Translations under genes and position numbers: made by a program
Source: Cylindrodendrum hubeiense
Lineage: Eukaryota; Ascomycota; Sordariomycetes; Hypocreales; Nectriaceae
Direction of reading: 5' to 3'
Length of the DNA stretch: 14,746 bases
NCBI GenBank assembly: GCA_014621425.1
Contig: JAANBB010000691.1
Span: 1 to 14,746, forward strand
Notes under the pieces: model-generated
What the model was told of the DNA's origin: nothing
The model's database searches: none
Seen by the model: only the letters and a program-made list of their open reading frames with translations
In this document: positions 1 through 10,742 of the stretch, piece after piece
How positions within the stretch are numbered: the first letter of the stretch is position 1
How the letters are laid out: each line of letters begins with the position of its first letter

Positions 1-426
1 ATCCCTCGCCCCCCGGCCTCACAGGCCCCGCAGCCTTCGAAGCCTTCGCAGCCCAAGTCCAAACAAACCTCTAACGCCGACGACGCTCCCAAGAGCGAGG
101 GCGCCCGCCCCGAGGTCAAGCCCGACTACTACCAGCTCTCCTTGACCTGCGTCCCTTGCGGCCACCGCTCCCACCACAACATCTCCAAGCAGGGCTACCA
201 CCGCGGCTCAACGCTCATCACCTGCCCGAGTTGCCGCAACCGCCACGTCATCAGCGACCACCTCGACATCTTCGGCGATCGCAAGGTCACCATCGAGGAC
301 ATCATGCGCGAGAAGGGACAGCTCGTGAAGCGGGGCAGCCTGGGCGAGGACGGCGACATTGAGTTCTGGCCCGACGAGAAATATGCCGAGGAAGGCAACA
401 AGTCTGGTTCTAACGAGAGCTCATGA
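1..426 (+). CDS. ZIM17: DNL-type zinc-finger protein, mitochondrial Hsp70 escort factor (Zim17/Tim15/Hep1), 5'-truncated
   Basis: The reading frame is open from base 1 to the TGA at 424-426 and gives 141 visible residues; the start and any mitochondrial presequence lie upstream of the window. The visible N-terminal third is Pro/Ser/Lys-rich low complexity. A zinc finger follows with CVPC at visible residues 50-53 and CPSC at 75-78, then RNRH and an ISDHLDIFGD stretch, which is the fungal version of the signature that names the DNL family. The tail is acidic and Ser/Asn-rich. Known for the family: this matrix protein keeps mitochondrial Hsp70 soluble and so supports protein import and Fe-S biogenesis. 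The gene runs convergently towards UTP20. The family call is firm. Introns upstream of base 1 cannot be judged. Confidence 0.93.
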   Translation: MPRPPASQAPQPSKPSQPKSKQTSNADDAPKSEGARPEVKPDYYQLSLTCVPCGHRSHHNISKQGYHRGSTLITCPSCRNRHVISDHLDIFGDRKVTIEDIMREKGQLVKRGSLGEDGDIEFWPDEKYAEEGNKSGSNESS

Positions 427-609
427 TTGTTCCTGTATGACGAGACTGTATAAAAAAAAATGGCGACCATGTACGATAGATGAAAAGCATTCACTGGCGT
501 TGGATATATAATGATTGTGGGATACCCTTCTCCAAATATAGACTGAGGATTTATCACTGTTCTCGCATACTTCTTCGGATACCGACTGTAGCCTGCCTTT
601 GAAGCTTCA

Positions 610-619
610 CATGTATATA
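610..619 (+). promoter_or_regulatory. Puf3-like RNA element in the ZIM17 3' UTR
   Basis: The bases CATGTATATA match the yeast Puf3 consensus CNUGUANAUA, including the C two bases before UGUA. It sits 184 nt after the ZIM17 stop and just before two AATAAA signals, so it should be inside the ZIM17 mRNA. Puf3 in budding yeast controls mRNAs for mitochondrial proteins, and Zim17 is one. That Puf3 itself binds here in this lineage is inference. Confidence 0.4.
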
Positions 620-650
620 ATATAGTATCTGAGAGATCTGAGAGAACCGT

Positions 651-669
651 AATAAACGCCTCTAATAAA
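651..669 (+). terminator. Two AATAAA poly(A) signals for ZIM17
   Basis: AATAAA occurs at 651-656 and again at 664-669 on the plus strand, 225-240 nt beyond the ZIM17 stop codon. They are the best candidates for its cleavage and polyadenylation signal. Fungal 3'-end signals are loose, so the exact site is uncertain. Confidence 0.5.
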
Positions 670-730
670 TGCACTTTTGGTGTGCCTAAACCCCCGGAAA
701 CGCCGCCCGATGCATTATTCTCCTTCCTTC

Positions 731-3700
731 TCACCACCCCTTGTACGACTGTCTCATCGACTTCTGCTCCTTGGATCTCATCTTCATCCTCGACTTGTTC
801 TTCTCGAACTTCTTTCGCTTATCCCGTCCAAACTTCTCAGGATGCGCGAGCGCCTCAATCTTTCGCTTGCTCGAGCGTTGCTGTCTCTTCGCCCGCACCT
901 CCTCGCGAATCACCAGCAGCTGCTTGGTGTATTCGGCCGTACCAAACTTCTTCTGCAGAGCGTCCATAAGAATCTGTGCCCTCGTCTTCAAAGCCTCGTG
1001 TTTCGTCTTGAACAGCTCGTCAAACGAGAATGGTGGAGCAATGGACGGGTCCGTGAGGTTGTGCAGAGGTGTCAAAATAGACTTGAAAGATGGCTGCAGA
1101 CGTTCCAGAGAAGACCTGCGACAGATGGTTTCGAGAACTTCCATCGCTGCAGTTTTCGGAGTGATGGCCACAGCCTTCGGCGGGATCTCTCTCCGAATGA
1201 TGTGAGACAACCGCCAGAAGAGATACTGGAGATCTTTCTTCTTTGCCTGGCCCTCCGCCTCCTCCTCTTCTTCACCCTCCTCTTGATCCTCGCCTTCTTC
1301 GTCTTCATCCTCTGTGGCCTTGGGTCTGAGAGGGAGACGAGGACCCAAGAAGATGAGGACTTGAGTGGCCTCGGCAGCAAGTGCCTCATTGACATCACGA
1401 GAGCCAATGACGCCAAGGGCAAGGCGAACAAGGTCCTGGACCTTGGCCAAGTTTAGCGTAAGGCCATGAGAGCCCTCCACGGCCTCTCCGGTGGGCACAC
1501 TTCCTCCGTGCTTCGCAAAGTCGGCCAAATACAGGCTGATCAACCCGATAGCTGCAATTCTGACGGGGGTATCCGGGTGAGCCAGACATCTAGCAATGTT
1601 GGTCCACATATTTTCAACGTCGCCAGAGAGGAGCATCTCGGGGAACACCACCATCGACACTCGGATGACTTCCAAGGCCGCCGCTAGAAGATCCCCGTCA
1701 ACTTCGCTAATATCTTCGGTTGTCAGAATGTTGGTGATCTTGCCAAGAACAAGCTTGAAGTCCTTCTTGTTCTTGGATGCATTCTCGTGAGATTCAATGT
1801 AGTGACCGAAAACCACAAACGCCAGTCTGAGGACAGCGTCGTTGCCATCCTTGTCCAGCCAAGATCGGAGAAGGCCTAGGAAGGTTTGTGTTCGTTCCTT
1901 ATCGGACTTGCGGAAAATCTCCTTGATCAACTCTGCGGCTGCAAGCCGACACTTCTCGCTGTCATCGTTCGCAAGCACGAAGAAGAGTGGGAGGAAACAG
2001 GTGGCGGCGACCTCTTGGACAAAGTCATCAGAGGATTTCATGAGCAGCAAGTGGACAATCTCCATGACGGACAAGCGACCGCCTTCTCGTTCATACTTGA
2101 GGTTGGCAACGATGAAATTGAGTTGCTTGGCCCAGCGTGCCTTCTTCTGTGGGTATTCTCGGACGAATTGGAAGAATGCGCCTCTGGCCAAGTCACGCGT
2201 GTCCTTGTCGTCGTTTGTAATCATGACAGTTCCAACGTAGTCAAGAGTGTCGTAGACAGAAGCGGTCTCGATATGGCGGTCCAAAACTGACCGGAGGAAG
2301 TTGAATGTGACATGTCGGTACAGTGGTTCCGTCAGATCGTCCTTCAACTTACCAAGTAACATGTCCACGGCGGCATCCTTGACTATCACGTCACGACGGT
2401 CACGCAGGACGACCGCCAACATCTTGAGAGCTGCTTGAGCTAGCTCGGTAGTGGTGGAGACAGCTGTTGAAATACTCTTGGTAGCATCCTTGACTGCGAC
2501 CTTGTAGATATTGGTTGCATCGTCGTTGGCAAATGGGACCTTCACGATAACAGCAAGGAGTCTGAAGGCGGAAATTTTCACCTCGTCCTCTCCCGCCACC
2601 ATGATGTCACCCAGGATAGGGATAAATCCAGTAATGTTGGCAGAATTTCGCAGGCTATCATGCTTCTTGAGGATAGACCTCAAAATATCGATGGAGAAGC
2701 GGATGAGCTTGTATGTGTTCTTGGTGGTGCGTCCTCTTTCGCCGCTTTTCCTGGCACCTCGCTGAACAAGGTACTTCTTGATTCTGTAATCAATCTTCAC
2801 CTCAACTTCCGGTTTGCGACTGTTGTAGACTTCCTGGATGACTTCGTAGCAGAATATCAAAGTATCGCGGCTCTCAGCTGCCGTGTTCTGCAGGAGACCA
2901 GCCGTGATACGCGCCATGAGCGCATCAATCTTGCGAACCATCCTGAGGTCTACCTTTTGCATCAAAAGGGCCTGCAGAGGCTTCGTCAGGTCGATGAGGC
3001 GGTTGATTGAAGCATTCTTGGCAACCAACTCCATCGAGTCCTGGCTCTTGCTGCTCTTGATTTCCTTCATTTGACTGACGTAGCCTTCGGCATCCTTCTC
3101 CTGGCCAATGACGCCAAAGACATCATCCATGACCACCGCCATGATGGATGGAAGGCAGTAGTCCAGGTCTCCAGGAGCGTAGCTTGGTGCCGATGCAACC
3201 AAAATCGAGTGCATCGTGTAGGAGAGCACGTGTAGCTGGTAGCCCTTGGTCAGAGCACCCCGTAACTCTCTAAGCATGAAACCGAAGAATGACGGACCGA
3301 GGTTGACGGCAATCTTGACAAGGGTATCGCGAGCCATTTCTCTTGCGTCCCAAGATTTGCTTCGGAGAATGTGGCTGATATCCGTCAAGACACCCGCCAA
3401 TTTCTGATCCATTTGATCCGAAGGCAAGAGTTTCAACAACTTGACAATGATCACACCAACTGGGACACGGTAACTAACTTCAGACTCATCCTTTTCATGG
3501 AGATGCTTGATGAGGGATGGAAGGAACCAATGCTCAACTTCTGTGCTCAGCTTCTCTGATTTAGGAATTGTGAGAGGCAGCCTGGGGCTTCTCGAAGAAG
3601 GAACATCAACCTGGTCAACTTCCATGGCCTCGGCCGGGACATGCTCAGAAGCCAGAATAAGTGCATCCGCAACCTTACCTAGGAGGCGGAGGGTCTGCTT

Positions 3701-6700
3701 CTGGAGGTCAGGCTTAGATGCAATGTAGCCGATGTACCTCTGGAATGTTGTCCTGTAATGCTTCCAGTCAAGTGACATCGCAAGGGCACCGATGGCGTTG
3801 ATAGCTTGGGCACCCAATCCGTGATCATCACTACCCTCAGCGCGACCAAAAATGAAATGCTCCAAGAGGGGGATGAAGAATTGCGCCAGATTCTGGCTGC
3901 TCATTTCTTGCTTGGTGTTGGCAGCCTCCAGAATATGGAGGGCCTCCAATTGCCTCGAGGTCGCGGGGCTCAGGATGTTGAAGAAGAATGTAAGTTCTGT
4001 AGATTCCTCGTTTCGATCAGCCAGGAGGGCACCGAGATCAGCAATCGGCCCCCACTCGGGAAGCGTGCTAAGCAGGAATCCAAGCACTCTCAGATGTTCT
4101 CTTCGAACTGTTTCGGAGGTCTCGCGAGCTCCGGCATAGAGAGCAGGCATGATGACATCCTGGAGATATTTCTCAAACTTTTCTTTTCCTTGCTCAGATG
4201 CACACGAGGCAGCGTCTCCAATGAATCGGCGGATACCATCGGCAGAATTGGACGAAAGAATACCAAACTCCGCATCATCTCGGATATGGAATATCATGTT
4301 TTGAAGCAAAGGCAGCCATTGCTTGGGAGTCAACGGAGTTTCACGCTGGGTAGAGATAGCAGTGAATGCAGCAAGACGTCTGTCATAATCTGGCTCCTCA
4401 ATGCGACCCTCCTTGAACGAGTTGAGTGCAGTACAGAGAGCGGCGACCTCAGAAACATCGTCATCCTTCTCGGCAATAGCCAGGAGAGCCCTGGACAAAG
4501 ACTGGCGGTTCTCCGTATCCTTGAAGTAGCTGAAAAGGGAAGATATGGTGTCATAGACATCGTCCAACAGTGATTTGTCCTCGAAGACATTGGAGCGAGA
4601 GACGTATTGTTCGAGAATGAGCAGGATTCTGCCCTTGAGTCTGGGGTTTACTCGTCTTGGGGGCTGGTTGAGGAGGAAGACTGAGATCTTGACGACGGCC
4701 TGGATGTTCTTGGCATCCTCGACAATGGGAGCCATGGTTAGGATAGTCTCCACACAGGCTTCCAAGAGATCATTGCTAAATCCGGAACCATCAAGGACGG
4801 CACTAATATGGGCCAGGATCGCTCCAGCGTTCGGGTCAAGGATCTCAGCTTTGATAACCTCGTTAAACTCCGATTCCTGAGCTGGCGCGGTAGCGAGCTT
4901 CACAAGGTTACGAATGATTGACAAAACGTAAATCTTGACCTCGTCTTTGGCTTTCACAGCAGACAGACATTCGATAACCTTGGGCAGGATTCCAACTGGA
5001 AGGATCTTCTCATGAGGGGCCAGGAACAGTGCCACCTTAGGAAGAACGGACCAGGTTGACAGGAGCTGCAGCATGCCAGATATTCCTTGCGCAGTTTCGA
5101 TTGGCAGGTTGGCGAGTCTTGGGGCTACAATCTCCTCAAGGATAATGTCGTGGTAAGGCTCCCAGTTAAAGGCCTGCGCATTTTGGAAGAGAGCAATGAT
5201 GCACTTCAGACCAGTTGACCTAGTCATCCTGAGGAGCGACTGCGTACTGGCCTTCTCTTCCTCTTCGTCCGGTACATTTTCCGCATCCTGAGCATTGCCG
5301 CTCAACTGACGGCATGCGTAAACAAGGCAGCAAAGGACTGCATTGAGGATTGTCTCTAAGTAAGGCGTGACGTTGGAGCCCAGTTCAGAGATCACGGACG
5401 AGATCATGTTGAGGAAACCGACCTGCTTTCGGGCGGGAATGATGGGTTCATCAAAGGTCTTCCGTGGCGCTCCAATGACCTTCACATCCTTCAACTTTCC
5501 AGTAGCAATGTCGAGGAAGCTTCCCATGTCTTCAATTGTAAGGTTCCTCAGCACCGCAAGTCTAGTAGCGTGCAAGCCATGTCGACCGCTTGCTGCTCCC
5601 TTCTTGGAGATGGAGCGACCATAGAGTAGTCGCAGGAGGATTGGCATCAACCCGGCTCTGTGCTCGGCTTTGATGGCAGTTTCGTCCTGCAAAAAGACAG
5701 TGAGTTCGTTCTTGAACCGAGCCTCATCAAGAAGATACTCTAGGTTCTCTTGGTAGGGCTTGACCGCTTCTTGTTTCCAAGTAAGAATGGCCTTGAGAGC
5801 GAGTTTCTGGACCTCGGCATCACCGTTCTCCATCAACTGCAAAAATGCAGCGTACACCTCTTCGTGCTGGAACAAGACCCTGGGGTTGGTGAACTGGGAG
5901 AAGACACCCATGATGCCCTTGCGGTCCGCTAGGGACCAAGTTCCCCCTTCGGATTGATCTTGTTCATCCGAATCGGCAATTCGGTCTTCGTCACTTGCCC
6001 AGGAGAGGAAGTGCGGGACGAGTTGACGAGACCGCTTCTCTGCCAGGGCTGGGATCGCATTGAAGACTTTCAACGCACGAGATCTGGAATTACCAGCCAC
6101 GGCTTCTGCTGTACGTTGCTTCTCATCGAAGCTTCGTAGCATCAAGTCGTCGGGGTGATCGATTGCTGTTTCCACTTCAGCTGCCGTTTTTTCCAACCTA
6201 CGCAAGTTGGTGCACTCGAATTCGGAAACAAATGGGCGGCCTGCAGGCAGTCCGTCTCCCTGAGACTGACCCCATCTGGCCGATGGCACATTTAGCCACT
6301 TGAAAGCGACTGCGCAAATGGCTTCCTCTCCGGGCTTGCTCTGGGCCACTTGCTTCATGGTCTCAACGGCATCGTCCCAAACTGGCGACATCTTGACCGT
6401 CAGCATACCGTACAGGAATGCTGGTACGGCTTGCTGCAACCACGATTTGTCCTCGAAAGAGGCGTAACTTATTCCGAGTTTTCGAAGAAGCATCGCAATC
6501 GTCCTTGTGTGTCCGAGGTCTAAGGGGGTTTGCTCAACCTCGATCATGGTATCAACGGAGTCTGATGAGTCTGGTACCGTGCTAATCTGCTTGAGAAGCT
6601 CCAAGGATGCCAGCCTGATCTCGTGCGATGGGGAGCTGAGGTTGTCGACGAGAGACGTCACCACCGGGTCCTCCTCACTCGCAGAGCCGTCACTGCTCGT

Positions 6701-8694
6701 GCTGTCCTGTCTCTTGATCGTATCGCTGGTTCGCTGGATTTCCTCGTAGGCGAGATAGGCGTGGAGGAAGCCAACAGACTGTGCAAACCTTGGGACAGCT
6801 GCCCGCAGCAAGGGACTCAGCGTGGCATCGACGGAGCCGGCGCCCTTGCTCATTCGTAGATATGCGTGGAACCCTTGACCAACAATGAAGTGAACCTCGT
6901 CGGATGCCAGGGTGGAAGATGGTCGAAGCGCAAGTTTGAGTTTGCGCAGGAGCAGCTCCGCAATGCGAGCATTTGTTGATGGGTGAACTGTGGTCAACTC
7001 CAGAATTCTGAGGAGACCCGAGTACTGTGGCAAACACCTGTCTCTCCAGACTTGCGGGTCCTTGTTGTAAGGCCCTCGCTCGGGGAACGGTGATATTTCG
7101 AGACGCTCAAATTTGGAAACAATTTGATCTTGCCAGCCCTGAGGCAACTTGCAGCTATCCTTTTCGCCTGCGGGAGGGAAAGCACAGTTCTCAACCATCT
7201 TCGGTAAGAAGATGCACAGCATATCTTCGTTCTGCCCCTCGGACCAATGGCTAGTGATAAATCTGCATCTTGTTAGGGCCTGAGCGGGGAATACTTGGAG
7301 GGAAGGGCTTACTTTTGGAATTCGGTTCGGAACAAGCTTCCAAACCGCTGAGTATCCAATTCGCAGAAATATGAGCAAAAGGGAATAAACCATTTCATGA
7401 GCGGCTCCCTGCTCAGTGACTGTGTAAGGGAGACAAGGTGCGGTATCAAAGCGTCGATGGGAGCATTGTGCCAAATAATGGCAATGTTGGCAATGACAGA
7501 ACTCCAGACAATACTATGCGCATCTTTGGGTACTTCAACAGCCGCCTTGGTGACTTGGGCAAGCATATCGACCAGATTTCGTACAAGAGGTGTCCAGTCG
7601 CTCAATCGAGAGCCTCTGCGAACACCAGCTAGGGTGCCGTAAATTCTGACAAAGGGCACCAGCTGCCATTGGCGATCGGCTGCCGACACCTGGTTCATGT
7701 TCGCTTCGACGTTCTCGTGAATTGCTTCCGCAAATTCTTCGAAGGTATCGACGGTCGAGTGATGAATGACGGCTGTCAGGACGCCACATACCACATTTGT
7801 CCATGTAGTTTCATCAGCAAGCGAGCGCTCACGCTCAGGAATGGCGTTGGCAAGTGCTTCGAAGATTGCTGGACCTGTCGAATGGATCGTGTACTCAGTA
7901 CTTTTAATCGCCTCAGCGAACATGGTCATCAACCCATCCTGATAGAGTATGAATTGACGATCGCCAGTGATGCTGCAGAGATCCTCCTTGGCACATTCGA
8001 TGAGGAGTTTTAGAGCGGTGTCCCGGTGTGACGGCGCCGCGGCTTTCCGCACCAAAAAGCTCAGGGCCTCAGCGGCGAAACGCGCAATATGAGGAGGCTG
8101 TCGGGACTTTCCGAGGATTGTAGTCATGACCTTGAACGTTGGTCTCAGGTCAGGAACCAGTAGTTTGGAGAGGTACTTGAACAAAAATGCCAAGGCACCG
8201 AATGTCCACTCAATAACCTCGACATCCTGCGGCTTGCTGGCAACAGCCACGATCAAGTCTAGACTCCTTCCATAATGCTTCTCAAACCGCGCTCCAAGAT
8301 CGTGGGAAAAGGCTGTCAGAAGGTCTAACAGTGGCTCCAGGGCTTCCTTCTCTTGCAAAGATATGTATTGGGCCAGCAAGTCCATTATCCGCTGCTCGAA
8401 ATGGAGGAGCTGGGGGAGGCTCTCGCAGAGAGGCAGAACCTCCCGCTTGAATGAGACGAAGGGCTTCGAGACATTGAGCTCCGACCATTTCTGCAGCCCG
8501 GTCTGGAAGTAGGAAGTCGATGTCGACAAGTCTTCGTTCTCGAGGTCGTGGCGGCGAACTTTGCGGAGCGGCTGGAGAGAGCTGAACTTTGAGATTTTGG
8601 TAGTGAAGGACTCCCATCGGTGGTTCTTTTGGTGTGGAGTCCAATTCTTGTTCTTCCGGGCCTTGGTGATGCGCCCGGATGAGTTGGTCGGCAT
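731..8694 (-). CDS. UTP20: U3 snoRNP / SSU processome HEAT-repeat protein Utp20
   Basis: Two exons, complement(join(731..7262,7313..8694)), encode 2637 aa; yeast Utp20 is about 2,500 and the human protein about 2,800. The chosen ATG (8692-8694) begins MPTNSSGRITKARKNKNW and runs into HRWESFTTKI, a typical family N-terminus, and has A at -3. Most of the protein is an alpha-helical HEAT-like solenoid including the DRIM region. An acidic Glu/Asp run lies at about residues 2441-2470, and a very basic coiled tail (about 2580-2637, with RAKRQQRSSKRK and KFGRDKRKKFEKNKSR) closes it, fitting nucleolar RNA binding. A smaller acidic linker sits near residue 1126. Known role: a structural part of the 90S pre-ribosome needed for 18S rRNA maturation. 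No internal stop or frameshift was found. It is divergent from the Drn1-like gene and convergent with ZIM17. Confidence 0.96.
7263..7312 (-). other. UTP20 intron (50 bp)
   Basis: On the minus strand the donor is GTAAGC, there is a branch-like CCCTAACAAG near the 3' end, and the acceptor is GATGCAG. Exon 1 ends with AA and exon 2 starts with A, giving Lys and then FITSHWSEGQ in frame. Without splicing, exon 1 stops at once at the TAA at 7309-7311. Confidence 0.93.
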
Positions 8695-9030
8695 CTTGGC
8701 GGTGTTGCAGGCCGATGCAGAGATTTGCAGACGTAGATGCAAAGTCCTACAGAAAGAGAGAGAGAGCTTCACGGCCGCGATACGCTCCCCGCCAAAATTT
8801 CCAACTTTTTTCATCGGCAGAAGACCGGCAAATCCGATAACGCGGCACTAGTGCAGGCCGCCCCATCCCGGCCAATAAAATCCGCGCCGCAAACTCTTAT
8901 CTCACTCCCGAGTTACCACTGAGGACTCTAGGGACCCGTCATCTTCGCAGCTTCACTTTCGTGCATCATTTGTAGGCACGACGTTGCGCGCGAAGCTGCA
9001 CCACCTGTACTTTCTTTCACCACGGCAAGC
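8695..9030. promoter_or_regulatory. Divergent promoter shared by UTP20 and the Drn1-like gene
   Basis: Only 336 bp separate the two start codons. A CCAAT box (8872-8876, in GGCCAATAAAA) lies near the middle. GATA-type cores appear at about 8835 (CCGATAA) and 8895 (TTATCT). AAAATTT at 8794-8800 resembles the core of the RRPE element seen at yeast ribosome-biogenesis genes. A short GA-repeat (about 8755-8767) lies in the UTP20 leader. From about 8739 to the Drn1-like ATG there is no plus-strand ATG, as expected of a leader. Binding factors are inference. Confidence 0.6.
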
Positions 9031-10742
9031 ATGGCTGCACCAAAGATGTAAGCGTTTTATATCCCTTGAAATCTAGCCACAGCATCTAACATCCTCTTTT
9101 AAGCATCGTCCTAGGGAGCCTCAATGGCCAGATCGAACCGGCTTTCAAGAAACTCGCGACCCTCCACTCCAAGAACAACTTCGCCCTGGCTATCCTGACG
9201 GGAGATGTCTTTTCGCCCTCTGGCGATGATGATGCAGTTACCGGGCTGCTAAACGGTACCATTGAGGTCCCCCTACCCACCTACTTCACCGTCGGCAACC
9301 ACCCCCTGCCCGCACGCATCGCAGCCAAGGTTGAGGCCGAGGAGGACATTTGCGAAAACCTCCACTACCTAGGTAAGCGCAGCATCACGAAGACGTCAGA
9401 GGGGCTCCGCATCGTCACGCTTGGAGGCCAGCTTGACACAAACCTGGTTGCAGGCCAGTCCAAAGAGCAACACCTCCCCTTCCACTCGGCAGATGACGCG
9501 AAGAGTCTCCGCGGTGCTAACAGCGCTGATATTCTGTTGACATCGATGTGGCCGGCTGGCGTGTGGACCGGATCAAAGGTTGCTCTAGACCCCACGCAGC
9601 AAGCATCGGTGACCAGCTCAGATGCAATTGCGGACCTCTGTGCTATTCTCAAGCCTCGATATCACATCTCTGCCTCTCCTGGCGCTTTCTTCTTTGAGAG
9701 GGAACCTTTCGTGCACCCAACTGAGAAGGAGTCCGACAACCCATCTGTCACAAGATTCATCTCAATGGCTACTTATGGCAATGATGCCAAGGCCAAGGCT
9801 ATGTATGCCTTCACCCTGAACAAGGGAGATGCCTCCATCCCAGTCGGCGCGACATCTTCGCCATTCAACGCCAAGCCAAAGAAACGGCCGCAGAACGAAG
9901 ATTCGTATGGCCGTTATGACCATGAGGATGGACATCGCAACCGACGCCAGAAGCGCCGCCATCGATCGCCTCCCCCAGGTCCGGACCAGTGCTACTTCTG
10001 CCTGTCCAACCCAAACCTCTCCGCCCACATGTGTTGCAGCATTGGCGATGATGCCTACATCACCACGGCCAAGGGGCCTCTCCCCACCTCGACCACCTTT
10101 GCCGACCAAGGGCTCCCCTTCCCGAGCCATCTTATCATCATCCCTCTCCCACATGCCCCAACGATTACCAGCATGGGTTCTGTGTCCGAAACCGAAGGAG
10201 AAGCTGTCAAGGCATACAAGGAGATGACTCGCTTCCGTGAATCCATCCAAGCCATGATCGCCGCCAAGAGCTCTCATAAGCTGGGTGTTGTCACTTGGGA
10301 GATTAGCCGCGACCGCAACGTCCACCTCATCTGGCAACTTCTCCCGATCCCTGCGGACCTCATCCGTCAAGGCATTGCTGAAGCAGCCTTTCGTGTCGAG
10401 GCGGAGAACCAAAAGTACCCGAAGTTTACCGCGCAGGACCTCCCACTCGAGAAGCAGGCCGCGGCAGGGGATTTCTTCCGCGTATGGTTGTGGGCCGACG
10501 ACGGCGAGGATAAGATTAAGGGCAAGTCTCTCGTCATGCCGCTACCCTCAGACATGCGCTACTTCGACTTGCAATTTGGGCGCCGCGTCCTCGCCAAGCT
10601 CTTGGGCCTGGAAGATCGTAACTTCTGGAAGGATTGCGAGCAAACGGTCGAGGAGGAGACCAAGGACGTGGAGGCGTTCCGAGAGGCGTTCAAGGAATGG
10701 GACTTCACCCTATCCCAGGACGATGCTGAGGCTACTGTTTGA
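9031..10742 (+). CDS. DRN1: CwfJ-domain protein, Drn1 / CWF19L1 family
   Basis: Exons join(9031..9047,9104..10742) encode 551 aa, close to the usual length of about 500-550. The ATG has A at -3 and is the first ATG of a clean leader. Residues 6 to about 230 form a metallophosphoesterase-like domain related to debranching enzyme Dbr1 (IIVLGSLNG at 6-14, TGDVF at 38-42, VGNH at 69-72). A basic low-complexity linker (about 262-300, with NRRQKRRHRSPPP) looks like a nuclear localisation signal. CwfJ C-terminal domain 1 begins at QCYFCLSNPNLSAH (about 301-314) and includes ITTAKGPLPT, LIIIPLPHAPT and a HIT-like RNVHLIWQLLPIP (His413). CwfJ domain 2 fills about 430-545 (RYFDLQFGRRVLAKLLGL). Known role: Drn1 associates with the spliceosome and Dbr1 in intron-lariat turnover. 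The family call is firm; the Drn1-type role rests on the N-terminal domain. Confidence 0.92.
9048..9103 (+). other. Drn1-like gene intron 1 (56 bp)
   Basis: The donor GTAAGC follows ATGGCTGCACCAAAGAT, the branch site is CATCTAACA (about 9083-9091), and the acceptor is a pyrimidine run plus AAG. Splicing joins AT to C (Ile) and gives MAAPKIIVLGSLNG. The unspliced frame stops at once (ATG TAA). Confidence 0.92.

Larger units (their letters stand above)
427..730. other. Convergent intergenic spacer (3' UTRs of ZIM17 and UTP20)
   Basis: This 304 bp stretch lies between two stop codons that face each other. It is clearly richer in A/T than the flanking coding sequence, with an A9 run near 452 and TATATAATATAGTAT around 615-629. 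No ORF here looks like a gene. It also holds a perfect 9-bp tandem duplication, TCTGAGAGA, at 628-636 and 637-645. The two 3' UTRs may overlap, given the short distance. Confidence 0.8.

Noticed and set aside
677..1456. A 259-codon open frame on the plus strand inside UTP20
   Set aside because: It lies antisense to the conserved acidic and basic C-terminal part of UTP20, is made of Leu/Arg/Ser-rich mirror sequence, and shows no domain. It is a shadow of the real gene.
3806..4573. A 255-codon open frame on the plus strand inside UTP20
   Set aside because: It is antisense to the middle of the UTP20 solenoid, has no recognisable domain, and is best explained by the codon bias of the real strand.
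9373..9453. A GTAAGC donor and a TTGCAG acceptor inside exon 2 of the Drn1-like gene (81 nt, in frame)
   Set aside because: The enclosed stretch encodes LGKRSITKTSEGLRIVTLGG, which looks like part of the conserved N-terminal domain and has no stop. Splicing would remove a domain strand, so I treat it as coding, though exitron-like use cannot be excluded.
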